DNA of 13,278 bases, from NCBI GenBank assembly GCA_028599035.1, contig JAQRMT010000035.1:1-13278 (forward strand), written 5' to 3'. The notes beneath the pieces were generated by a model. The model was not told the origin of the DNA. It saw only the letters and a list, made by a program, of their open reading frames with translations, and searched no databases. Source of the DNA: Gammaproteobacteria bacterium. Its GTDB lineage: Bacteria; Pseudomonadota; Gammaproteobacteria; PS1; Pseudothioglobaceae. This document shows positions 1 through 6,318 of this stretch, one piece after another; within the stretch, counting starts at the first letter, position 1, and each line of letters starts with the position of its first letter. The position numbers and the translations under genes were made by a program.

Positions 1-240
1 GTAGGCGGCGTGGAAAAACCATCCGCAATTTGGGAAGACGGTTACTATACCTTTATCGTTATCAAGATGGCAACTTTCACTTATAAAAATATGTTTTATT
101 TTATGCGTGATAAGCGTTTTGATACAGGCGTAGATGAGTATAACGACCTAGATGAATGCGTTGATTCAATCATGAAAGCGCAAGCTGATTTTTCACTCTC
201 AAAGAACACTAAAGGTTTAAAAGTGGAAATTAATAAATAG
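1..240 (+). CDS. C-terminal part of an unidentified protein (cut by window start)
   Basis: A reading frame is open from the first base to a TAG at 238-240, so at least 79 residues are encoded. A GTG at base 10 could be a start, but only nine bases precede it and no Shine-Dalgarno sequence can be judged, so I treat the frame as the 3' end of a gene that begins outside the window. The visible part is rich in aromatic residues (a YYTF and a MFYFM stretch) and ends in a charged, lysine-rich tail. I see no transmembrane segment, cysteine pair or catalytic motif and do not recognise the family. A good terminator follows 21 bases after the stop, which supports a real transcribed gene ending here. 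It is convergent with hppA. Confidence 0.5.
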   Translation, partial: VGGVEKPSAIWEDGYYTFIVIKMATFTYKNMFYFMRDKRFDTGVDEYNDLDECVDSIMKAQADFSLSKNTKGLKVEINK

Positions 241-261
241 TTTTTAGATTTTCTAAAGAAT

Positions 262-290
262 AAAAAAGGTGCGTAAGCACCTTTTTTATT
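262..290. terminator. Bidirectional rho-independent terminator
   Basis: An 11-bp perfect stem (262-272 with 277-287, arms AAAAAAGGTGC and GCACCTTTTTT) closes a four-base GTAA loop. The A-run on one arm and T-run on the other give a U-tract on whichever strand is transcribed. It sits between the plus-strand frame ending at 240 and hppA ending at 306 on the minus strand, so it probably stops both. Confidence 0.88.
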
Positions 291-305
291 GAGGATGGTT
301 TTTTA

Positions 306-2303
306 TTACAGCAATGGAATAATCATAATTGCCACAATATTCATAATCTTAATGAGTGGATTAATCGCAGGTCCAGCAGTATCTTTATACGGGTCGCCTA
401 CGGTATCGCCCGTGATTGCTGCTTTATGTGCATCAGAGCCTTTACCGCCACAATGCCCATCTTCAATGTATTTCTTGGCGTTGTCCCATGCTCCACCACC
501 AGTGGTCATGGAGATAGCAACAAAGATGCCTGTAGCAATAGAGCCGATTAATAACCCGCCTAGCGCTTCAGCACCTAGTAGCAAGCCAACAGCTATTGGG
601 AACAAGATAGGAAGGATGGAAGGCACAACCATTTCTTTAATGGCAGCCTGAGTGAGCATGTCTACGGCTTTGGAGTAGTCCGGTTTTTGTGTGTAGTCCA
701 TAATGCCCGGCATTTCTTTGAATTGTCTGCGCACTTCATTGACAATACCGCCAGCCGCACGACCCACTGCTTCCATTGCCATTGCACCAAATAAATAAGG
801 CACCAAACCGCCTAAGAACAGACCAATAATCACTTTGTGATTTGATAGATCAAAGGCAATATCTTTGAATTGGGTTAATTGCCCCAATTCATGCGTAAAG
901 TCAGCGAACAACACCAAGGCTGCAAGGCCGGCAGAGCCGATTGCATAACCTTTTGTTACTGCTTTGGTGGTGTTGCCAACCGCATCTAGTGGGTCGGTAA
1001 TGTTGCGAATTTCTTCGGGTAATTCTGCCATTTCAGCAATACCACCTGCATTGTCGGTGATTGGACCGTACGCATCTAAGGCAACGATAACGCCAGTCAT
1101 TGATAGCATTGCTGTTGCGGCAATGGCAATACCATATAAGCCGCCCAATGTATGCGCACCCCAAATACTGACACATACTGCCAAAACTGGCAATGCAGTG
1201 GATTTCATTGACAGACCTAAACCCGCAATAACATTAGTGCCATCGCCTGTCAGTGAAGCCTTGGCAATGTGTTGCACTGGTGAATACTCAGTTGAAGTAT
1301 AGTATTCGGTAACCACGACCATCACTGCCGTCAATACTAGGCCAATGAGTGATGCGTAGAATAAATTCATCCCCATGCCCATATTGGCAGTGATGAAATA
1401 AAAGGCAATACCTGCCAATACTGCAGAGACAATCAAGCCCTTATAGAGTGCGCCCATAATAGAGCCACCTTCGGACACTTTGACAAAGAAAGTGCCGATA
1501 ATTGAGGCAATAATTGAGACTGCGCCTAAGGCTAATGGGTAAAGAATTGCATCTTCGCCCAAGTTTAAAACACCAGCTAGCATCATTGTTGCAATAATAG
1601 TAACGGCGTAGGTCTCAAACAAGTCAGCTGCCATACCTGCACAGTCGCCCACATTGTCGCCCACATTGTCAGCGATCACAGCAGGATTGCGAGGGTCATC
1701 TTCGGGGATGCCCGCCTCAACTTTACCAACAATATCTGCGCCAACATCTGCGCCTTTGGTGAAGATGCCGCCGCCTAATCGTGCGAAGATTGAAATCAAT
1801 GAGCCACCAAAAGCAAGCCCGATAAGTGCATGTAACGCTTCTTTTTGTTCAATGTCAAAAGCCAATAAGCCAGCATAAAATCCAGAAACACCTAGAAGTG
1901 CCAAGCCAACAACCAGCATGCCTGTTACTGCGCCACCTTTGAAGGCGACTTGGAAAGCAGCATTAATGCCATTTTTGGCCGCCTCTGCGGTGCGGGAGTT
2001 TGATTTTACGGATACATTCATACCAATATAGCCCGTGGCACCTGATAACACTGCACCAATCAAGAACCCAATACCAACCGGTACGCCGAGAAAATAGGTA
2101 ATAATAATAAACAAAACCCCGCCAACCGCACCAATTGTTGAATATTGACGATTGAGGTAGGCTTTTGCCCCCTCTGCGATGGCATCGGAAATTTCTCTCA
2201 TTTTATCCGAACCAGCGGACTGTTTGTTAATCCAATTAATGGTAATTAAACCGTATATAACGGCAATGATTGAAATGCCAATCGACATTGATAGTGTATC
2301 CAT
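306..2303 (-). CDS. hppA: Membrane-bound proton-pumping pyrophosphatase, K+-independent type
   Basis: This integral membrane enzyme hydrolyses pyrophosphate and pumps H+ across the inner membrane; 665 residues is normal for bacterial members. The chain is a series of hydrophobic helices. The PPi/Mg-binding signatures are clear: DVGADIVGKVE at residues 186-196, followed at 202-230 by the acidic loop with the DNVGDNVGD repeat. Near the C-terminus is the second acidic cluster (ITGDTVGDPYKDTAGP). In GNTTKAVTKG the residues equivalent to the K+-site positions are Lys447 and Thr450, the pairing known for K+-independent H+ pumps; K+-dependent and Na+-pumping forms have Ala there. The start ATG is preceded by a purine-rich AAGGGGGAAGT Shine-Dalgarno. 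It has its own promoter at 2332-2360 and lies downstream of the PPi-dependent phosphofructokinase, which suggests that it recovers energy from PPi released by sugar-phosphate metabolism. Confidence 0.97.
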   Translation of the reverse strand: MDTLSMSIGISIIAVIYGLITINWINKQSAGSDKMREISDAIAEGAKAYLNRQYSTIGAVGGVLFIIITYFLGVPVGIGFLIGAVLSGATGYIGMNVSVKSNSRTAEAAKNGINAAFQVAFKGGAVTGMLVVGLALLGVSGFYAGLLAFDIEQKEALHALIGLAFGGSLISIFARLGGGIFTKGADVGADIVGKVEAGIPEDDPRNPAVIADNVGDNVGDCAGMAADLFETYAVTIIATMMLAGVLNLGEDAILYPLALGAVSIIASIIGTFFVKVSEGGSIMGALYKGLIVSAVLAGIAFYFITANMGMGMNLFYASLIGLVLTAVMVVVTEYYTSTEYSPVQHIAKASLTGDGTNVIAGLGLSMKSTALPVLAVCVSIWGAHTLGGLYGIAIAATAMLSMTGVIVALDAYGPITDNAGGIAEMAELPEEIRNITDPLDAVGNTTKAVTKGYAIGSAGLAALVLFADFTHELGQLTQFKDIAFDLSNHKVIIGLFLGGLVPYLFGAMAMEAVGRAAGGIVNEVRRQFKEMPGIMDYTQKPDYSKAVDMLTQAAIKEMVVPSILPILFPIAVGLLLGAEALGGLLIGSIATGIFVAISMTTGGGAWDNAKKYIEDGHCGGKGSDAHKAAITGDTVGDPYKDTAGPAINPLIKIMNIVAIMIIPLL

Positions 2304-2331
2304 TACTTCCCCCTTGATAATAATTGGATGA

Positions 2332-2360
2332 ATTATAGCCCAATTATTTATAAATGGAAA
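2332..2360 (-). promoter_or_regulatory. Predicted sigma70 promoter of hppA
   Basis: On the minus strand a perfect TATAAT (2332-2337) lies 17 bases from TTTCCA (2355-2360), placing transcription start about 20-25 bases upstream of the hppA start codon. The -35 box is moderate (4 of 6). The promoter abuts the stop of the upstream 386-residue gene at 2364, so hppA can be expressed separately from it. Confidence 0.6.
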
Positions 2361-2363
2361 GCA

Positions 2364-3524
2364 TTATTTATCCCAATACTTGGTTTTGATGCCGTGACCT
2401 AAATCTGCTTCAACCAATCTTGAACGAAGTTTGAGCAATTTTTCAATCAGTGCAGGTTCAGATTTTTCATAACCCTTTGCATCTGGCGTGCGTTTTACCA
2501 CCACGCCTAAGAGCTCGGTAATAGCGTTGCCGATTGAGTTCTGTGAGATAGTAACCACCAATCTGCCCTGGTCATCACGATAGATAAGTTGTTTAAATGC
2601 GGGTTGCCAGCGAATAGAGGTTGCGTATCTAGCATCTGCAATGCACTGATCTCTGACTTTTTTTGCCGCTGATAAAAAACAGTTATTAAACAACAGTGTT
2701 TTTTCAATCTCTTTAGGAAAGTAGGCATTATCTGGCACGCCAGAATTGCGACTTGATACTTGGGCAAAAAAAGTGCGGTAAAAGTCTAAGAAGCCTTTCA
2801 GCACTAAATCATACTCTTTCCAAAAATCGATATTTTTTAGACTGTCAATGCCACCGTTGATTTCCCAACTGGGTAATCCTTGTGGGTATCCAGTTAGGGA
2901 TAGCCCTGAGGCTTCGCCAATAATGGGTCTTAGTATTTTCAAGTCAAGTGATGACAAAAACTCTACATAAACATCCTGCATATAAGCGGCAAATAAAGAG
3001 TGTTGTCCGCCATCGGTTAAGTTGGGGTTGTCTGTATCTGCCACTTTAGCGTCTTTGAGTTGTTGTTTATCAAAGACAATAAAGTGGTTATGCAGCATAC
3101 GAATACTGGGCACGCCAGGGGAGGTAATTGGCCAAGTAGAGTCAAGCGAAGCTTCACCCGCTAAAATAAGATGTTTCTCAGGGTCGGGATAGTGTTCTAG
3201 CATGAAAGCAATTACAATTTGGTTCATACGATTCCAAACCTTTCTAACATTGTTAGGCAATTGCGTGCGACGCACTGGGCGACCCAAGGGGTTTAAGATG
3301 CTTTGCGAGGTGTTATAAATAATAGAACAATCAAATTCATTAGAATGCCCTAACGCCTTTCTATAAAGTAGTAAGTCTTCAGCGTTGGTTAGTAAGCCGT
3401 TATTGTTAGTTAAATCTGCTAAATTTTCAGGTGAATTAAAAAACTCATTCGGCTTCATTCCCTCAGGTACATCGAGCGGAATAGGGCGAAAAGGAACGCT
3501 AATTTCTCTTGGACCAATTGACAT
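2364..3524 (-). CDS. Unrecognised 386-residue protein between pfp and hppA
   Basis: I do not recognise this family. The protein is 386 residues, apparently soluble, with no signal peptide and no transmembrane segment. Visible landmarks are a proline-rich N-terminus (PFRPIPLDVP at 11-20), GRPVRRTQLP (81-90), GEASLDSTWPITSPGVPS (123-140), a short histidine pair in a hydrophobic strand-like context RMLHNHFIVF (142-151, His145 and His147), GEASGLSLTGYPQGLPSW (203-220), and a charged C-terminal helix. The histidine pair recalls the HxH core of nucleotidyl-transferring HIT/GalT-like enzymes, but the rest of that motif is absent, so this is only a lead. Start choice is firm: AAGGAG lies nine bases upstream of the ATG. 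The position between the PPi-dependent phosphofructokinase and the H+-pyrophosphatase suggests a role in sugar phosphate or PPi metabolism, which is inference from context alone. Confidence 0.85.
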   Translation of the reverse strand: MSIGPREISVPFRPIPLDVPEGMKPNEFFNSPENLADLTNNNGLLTNAEDLLLYRKALGHSNEFDCSIIYNTSQSILNPLGRPVRRTQLPNNVRKVWNRMNQIVIAFMLEHYPDPEKHLILAGEASLDSTWPITSPGVPSIRMLHNHFIVFDKQQLKDAKVADTDNPNLTDGGQHSLFAAYMQDVYVEFLSSLDLKILRPIIGEASGLSLTGYPQGLPSWEINGGIDSLKNIDFWKEYDLVLKGFLDFYRTFFAQVSSRNSGVPDNAYFPKEIEKTLLFNNCFLSAAKKVRDQCIADARYATSIRWQPAFKQLIYRDDQGRLVVTISQNSIGNAITELLGVVVKRTPDAKGYEKSEPALIEKLLKLRSRLVEADLGHGIKTKYWDK

Positions 3525-3542
3525 ATTGTTTTACTCCTTAAT

Positions 3543-3576
3543 AAAAAAGGCTTATGCTACTTGCGTAACATAAGCC
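3543..3576 (-). terminator. Rho-independent terminator after pfp
   Basis: On the minus strand GGCTTATG (3569-3576) pairs with CATAAGCC (3549-3556); the stem continues after one C-A mismatch with GTA/TAC around a four-base loop, and six T residues follow. It lies 23 bases after the pfp stop. The T-run ends only a few bases before the AAGGAG of the next gene, so readthrough or RNA processing here would set that gene's expression. Confidence 0.85.
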
Positions 3577-3598
3577 CCCTTAAATTTATAAACTGAAA

Positions 3599-4843
3599 TT
3601 AGACTTCAAATGGCGGTAACTTCTTTGCGACCATTTCTTTTTTCATCACCACATAATCCGGCAAGCCGTTCTTGTATGGTGGGTAGTCTTCGCCTTCGAT
3701 AAGCGGCTGTAAATATTCACGACACGCATCAGTAATACCAAAACCATCATCAGAAATATAGTCCATTGGCATCATTTTTTCTACATTAGCGATGTCTTTT
3801 AATTCGCCCATGCCAATCTCCCAAGTGTATGGGTTATTTGAGGTACGAATAACCGCAGGCATGACTGAGTTTTTACCTTCCATCGCTAAATTAACTGCGG
3901 CTTCACCCAATGCGTAAGCCTGTTCAACATCAGATTTAGAAGACAGGTGACGAGCAGCACGCTGTAAGTAGTCTGCAACTGCCCAGTGATATTTGTGTCC
4001 TAATGCATCTTTAATAAGATTAGCGACAACAGGCGCTGCACCGCCTAATTGTGCATGACCAAAGTCATCACGAGTGCCTTGTTCAGCGAGGAAACGACCA
4101 TCTGGCCATTTTGTGCCTTCGGAAACCACAATCGTACAATAGCCAAATTCTTTAACATTAGCGTCAACTTTGGCTAGGAATTTTTTCTCATCAAAATCAA
4201 CTTCTGGGAACAAAATCACCACAGGAATTGAATCATCAACCAAGCCACCTGCCGCTGCAATCCAGCCCGCATGACGGCCCATTACTTCTAAAACGAAAAT
4301 CTTAGTTGAAGTAGCGCACATAGATGCCACATCAAAACTGGCCTCCATAGTAGAAACGGCAATGTATTTTGCAACAGAACCAAAGCCTGGGCAGTTGTCT
4401 GTTACGGGCAAGTCATTGTCAACCGTTTTTGGCACATGAATTGCCTGGATTGGGTAGCCCATAGACTCTGATAATTGAGAAACTTTTAAACAAGTGTCTG
4501 CCGAGTCGCCACCACCGTTGTAGAAAAAGTAGCCAATGTCGTGTGCTTTAAATACTTCAATCAATCTTTCATATTCTGCCTTGTTATCTTCTAAAGATTT
4601 CATTTTATAACGACATGAGCCAAAGCCACCAGAAGGTGTGTGCTTGAGTGCTGAAATATCCGCATCAGATTCTTTAGAAGTGTCAATTAGATTTTCAGTT
4701 AATGCACCAATGATGCCATTTTGACCCGCATAAACCGTGCCGATTTTGTCTGAGTGTTTGCGTGCTGTTTCGATAACACCACAAGCAGATGCGTTAATTA
4801 CGGCAGTTACACCGCCAGATTGTGCATAAAAAGCGTTCTTCAT
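3599..4843 (-). CDS. pfp: Pyrophosphate-dependent 6-phosphofructokinase
   Basis: This cytoplasmic enzyme reversibly interconverts fructose-6-phosphate plus PPi and fructose-1,6-bisphosphate plus phosphate. The 414-residue length is typical of PPi-type PFKs and longer than the ATP-type of about 320. Visible motifs are the N-terminal GGVTAVINA loop, GGGDS at 110-114, the catalytic PKTVDNDL at 138-145, and MGRHAGW at 188-194. Lys139 (Gly in ATP enzymes) and Asp113 are the residues known to fix PPi specificity; the base Asp142 is present. The usual GGDDS reads GGGDS here. Start: ATG with AAGGAT seven bases upstream. The metallophosphoesterase gene ends 35 bases upstream on the same strand, so the two probably share a transcript; a terminator follows. 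In autotrophs lacking fructose bisphosphatase this enzyme is proposed to act in the gluconeogenic/Calvin direction and release PPi for the nearby H+-pyrophosphatase. Confidence 0.95.
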   Translation of the reverse strand: MKNAFYAQSGGVTAVINASACGVIETARKHSDKIGTVYAGQNGIIGALTENLIDTSKESDADISALKHTPSGGFGSCRYKMKSLEDNKAEYERLIEVFKAHDIGYFFYNGGGDSADTCLKVSQLSESMGYPIQAIHVPKTVDNDLPVTDNCPGFGSVAKYIAVSTMEASFDVASMCATSTKIFVLEVMGRHAGWIAAAGGLVDDSIPVVILFPEVDFDEKKFLAKVDANVKEFGYCTIVVSEGTKWPDGRFLAEQGTRDDFGHAQLGGAAPVVANLIKDALGHKYHWAVADYLQRAARHLSSKSDVEQAYALGEAAVNLAMEGKNSVMPAVIRTSNNPYTWEIGMGELKDIANVEKMMPMDYISDDGFGITDACREYLQPLIEGEDYPPYKNGLPDYVVMKKEMVAKKLPPFEV

Positions 4844-4878
4844 CGTTATATCCTTTTGACTTATAAAAAAACTATTAA

Positions 4879-5364
4879 TTATACAGTGAGACCCTTGTCA
4901 TTGGTGAAATGATACGGGGTAAATTCCCATTCTTGCATATCATCAATGGTAAGGATTAAGCACTTAGAGCTACCACCATTGCGTATTGCACCTGCTGCAC
5001 CTGGATTGATGACCCAAGGTGTGGTGGTTTTATCAATCACTTGCTTGTGTGTATGCCCGTAAATAATAGCTTTGGCGTGGGCGTGGGTTTGGCGTAGTGA
5101 GTCATGTGATGGCGTGTTCCAGCCGTGCTCATGACCGTGTTCTATGGTAATTATTCCTCCTGGCAGGAGCAAAGTTTCGATATTCTTTAGGCTGATGTGC
5201 CCGTCATTATTACCCCTGACGGCAGTCAGTGGCGGCGTGAGCGCACTCAATGTGTTTTCTTCGATAATATCGCCCGCATGAATGACTTGGTCACAGGTGT
5301 TCATTAGACTGATAATATCAGGATGAATCCAACCGTGAGAGTCTGAAAGAATACCGATTTTCAA
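4879..5364 (-). CDS. YfcE/MJ0936-type metallophosphoesterase
   Basis: A small (161-residue) cytoplasmic calcineurin-like phosphoesterase of the YfcE/MJ0936 group, whose members hydrolyse phosphodiesters with two metal ions; the natural substrate is usually unknown. All metal-site motifs are present in order: DSH (8-10), GD (31-32), GNND (51-54), HGHEH (76-80), GHTH (103-106), then NPGA (120-123). The start is TTG at 5362-5364: no ATG or GTG occurs in this frame before an upstream stop, and the first internal ATG would remove the essential DSH motif. The start overlaps the stop of the degenerate gene upstream as TTGA, the mark of former translational coupling. With that gene broken, initiation may now be weak, since no good Shine-Dalgarno is visible. 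pfp begins 35 bases downstream and is probably co-transcribed. Confidence 0.92.
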   Translation of the reverse strand: MKIGILSDSHGWIHPDIISLMNTCDQVIHAGDIIEENTLSALTPPLTAVRGNNDGHISLKNIETLLLPGGIITIEHGHEHGWNTPSHDSLRQTHAHAKAIIYGHTHKQVIDKTTTPWVINPGAAGAIRNGGSSKCLILTIDDMQEWEFTPYHFTNDKGLTV

Positions 5365-5499
5365 GGACTTTTCGGTAGTGTTGTGTTTAAGCCATCAATA
5401 TGTTCTTGCAAATCAGAGACGATTTTATATAACATCTGATTGTTTTTTGCAGCGTTTTAGGTAAAAACCACCATCAACTAAAATAGCAACATTTCTCAT
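5361..5499 (-). pseudogene. Remnant of a NYN-domain (LabA/DUF88-like) gene with internal deletion
   Basis: An ATG at 5497-5499 with a good AAAGGAC Shine-Dalgarno opens a 24-codon frame that reads MRNVAILVDGGFYLKRC before running into a stop at 5425-5427. The N-terminus with its VDGGFY aspartate strand is characteristic of NYN/PIN-like nucleases of the LabA/DUF88 group. From about 5450 a second frame continues for 29 codons, ending LQEHIDGLNTTLPKSP at a TGA (5361-5363) that overlaps the TTG start of the metallophosphoesterase. The simplest reading is that an internal deletion removed most of a roughly 200-250 codon gene and left both ends out of frame, with the junction near 5449-5460. The family assignment rests on the short N-terminus only. 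Confidence 0.65.
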
Positions 5500-5518
5500 A
5501 ACAGTCCTTTTTTTGACG

Positions 5519-5537
5519 AAAAAAAACCTAAAGGTTT
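5519..5537 (-). terminator. Possible weak terminator or leader hairpin
   Basis: On the minus strand AAACC and GGTTT pair around a TTTA loop, and eight T residues follow and partly overlap the stem. The stem is only five base pairs, so efficiency is doubtful. It lies downstream of yrfG and also inside the leader that the 5595-5622 promoter would produce, so it could end the cysS-yrfG transcript or dampen expression of the phosphoesterase-pfp unit. Confidence 0.35.
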
Positions 5538-5594
5538 GGCAAAAATCCTATTTTATGGTTTTTTGCGTACTGCTTTAGGCTATGTATGTTGAAA

Positions 5595-5622
5595 ATTATA
5601 CACAATAATATTACCGTGCCAA
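5595..5622 (-). promoter_or_regulatory. Predicted sigma70 promoter for the phosphoesterase-pfp unit
   Basis: On the minus strand TTGGCA (5617-5622, 5 of 6 to consensus) lies 16 bases from a perfect TATAAT (5595-5600). It sits at the 3' end of yrfG and faces the NYN remnant, the metallophosphoesterase and pfp. The predicted leader to the remnant's ATG is about 90 bases. Confidence 0.65.
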
Positions 5623-5628
5623 ACTTTA

Positions 5629-6318
5629 TTAGATTAAACTTTCAAAAGTATCGATATTAATAAAGCCTTTTACTTCTTTAGCGTTCATTTGAGAACTGGG
5701 TTTACTAATGGCAATCACTGTACCGATACCATATTGTTTAGCAGATTGTAAAACGGGCAACGAATCATCAAAAAAGATACTTTTTACTTTGTCAAATTTA
5801 AGTTCAGTCGCTAATTTTTGCCAAAATTCTCGCTCCTCTTTAGCAACACCATAATCATGTGAAGAGATAATTTTATCAAAATATTGCTCTAAATTTGTTG
5901 CCTGCATTTTCAGTTTAATGGTTTTTCGATGTGCATTGGTGACTAGATAAATATGCTTTTCGTGCGTCCTAGCTTGCTCTAAAAACTCCAACACAAAAGG
6001 ATGTATTTGGATTAAGTGCGCTACATCTTCTTTAAGTTTAGCAATGTCCAGCTCAAATACTTTTTGCCAATAATCTAGGCAATACCAATGCAGTTTGCCT
6101 TCTTGCGCTCGAAGAATGGGATAAATTTTATCTTTTGATTGTTGGTGTGTTAGGTTGTGCTTGTTGGCAAATACCAAAGGCAAATACTCCATCCAAAAAT
6201 GCAAATCAAAATGCAAATCTAGTAGCGTGCCATCCATGTCTAATAGAATGGTGTCGATATTTTCCCAATCTATTTTTTTAGAAGCAGAACCTCTAAAATT
6301 TTCTATTTTCTGCGCCAT
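5629..6318 (-). CDS. yrfG: GMP/IMP nucleotidase, HAD superfamily (YrfG type)
   Basis: A 229-residue cytoplasmic HAD phosphatase closely resembling E. coli YrfG, which dephosphorylates GMP and IMP. HAD motif I is LDMDGT (26-31, nucleophile Asp27, acid Asp29), motif II is VTNAH (126-130), the motif III lysine is Lys160 in GVAKEE, and motif IV is FFDDS (182-186). The cap region carries HWYCLDYW (77-84), shared with YrfG (NWYCLDYW), which is why I name it rather than calling it a generic HAD protein. It has about 15 extra N-terminal residues compared with YrfG. The ATG overlaps the 3' end of cysS by 16 bases, with AGGAA upstream inside cysS, so the two genes form one transcript. No convincing terminator follows directly. 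Confidence 0.88.
   Translation of the reverse strand: MAQKIENFRGSASKKIDWENIDTILLDMDGTLLDLHFDLHFWMEYLPLVFANKHNLTHQQSKDKIYPILRAQEGKLHWYCLDYWQKVFELDIAKLKEDVAHLIQIHPFVLEFLEQARTHEKHIYLVTNAHRKTIKLKMQATNLEQYFDKIISSHDYGVAKEEREFWQKLATELKFDKVKSIFFDDSLPVLQSAKQYGIGTVIAISKPSSQMNAKEVKGFINIDTFESLI

Noticed and set aside
960..990. K+-dependent or Na+-pumping pyrophosphatase
   Set aside because: The diagnostic positions are Lys447 and Thr450, which mark the K+-independent H+-pumping type.
1640..1672. Short tandem repeat of a cgcccacattgt unit
   Set aside because: It encodes the conserved DNVGDNVGD pyrophosphate-binding motif of hppA, so the repeat is protein-driven.
289..1878. Several long plus-strand open frames opposite hppA
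   Set aside because: They are mirror frames of a highly conserved membrane protein gene, biased to Ala/Pro/Ser/Ile, with no Shine-Dalgarno and no recognisable domains.
3072..3101. HIT/GalT-type active site in the 386-residue protein
   Set aside because: Only the HxH pair is present; the third His or Gln and the flanking family motifs are missing, so I do not assign a nucleotidyl transferase function.
5524..5579. Riboswitch or structured regulatory RNA upstream of the NYN remnant
   Set aside because: Only a 5-bp hairpin and a 7-bp inverted repeat (CCTAAAG/CTTTAGG) are visible, with no match to a known riboswitch layout.
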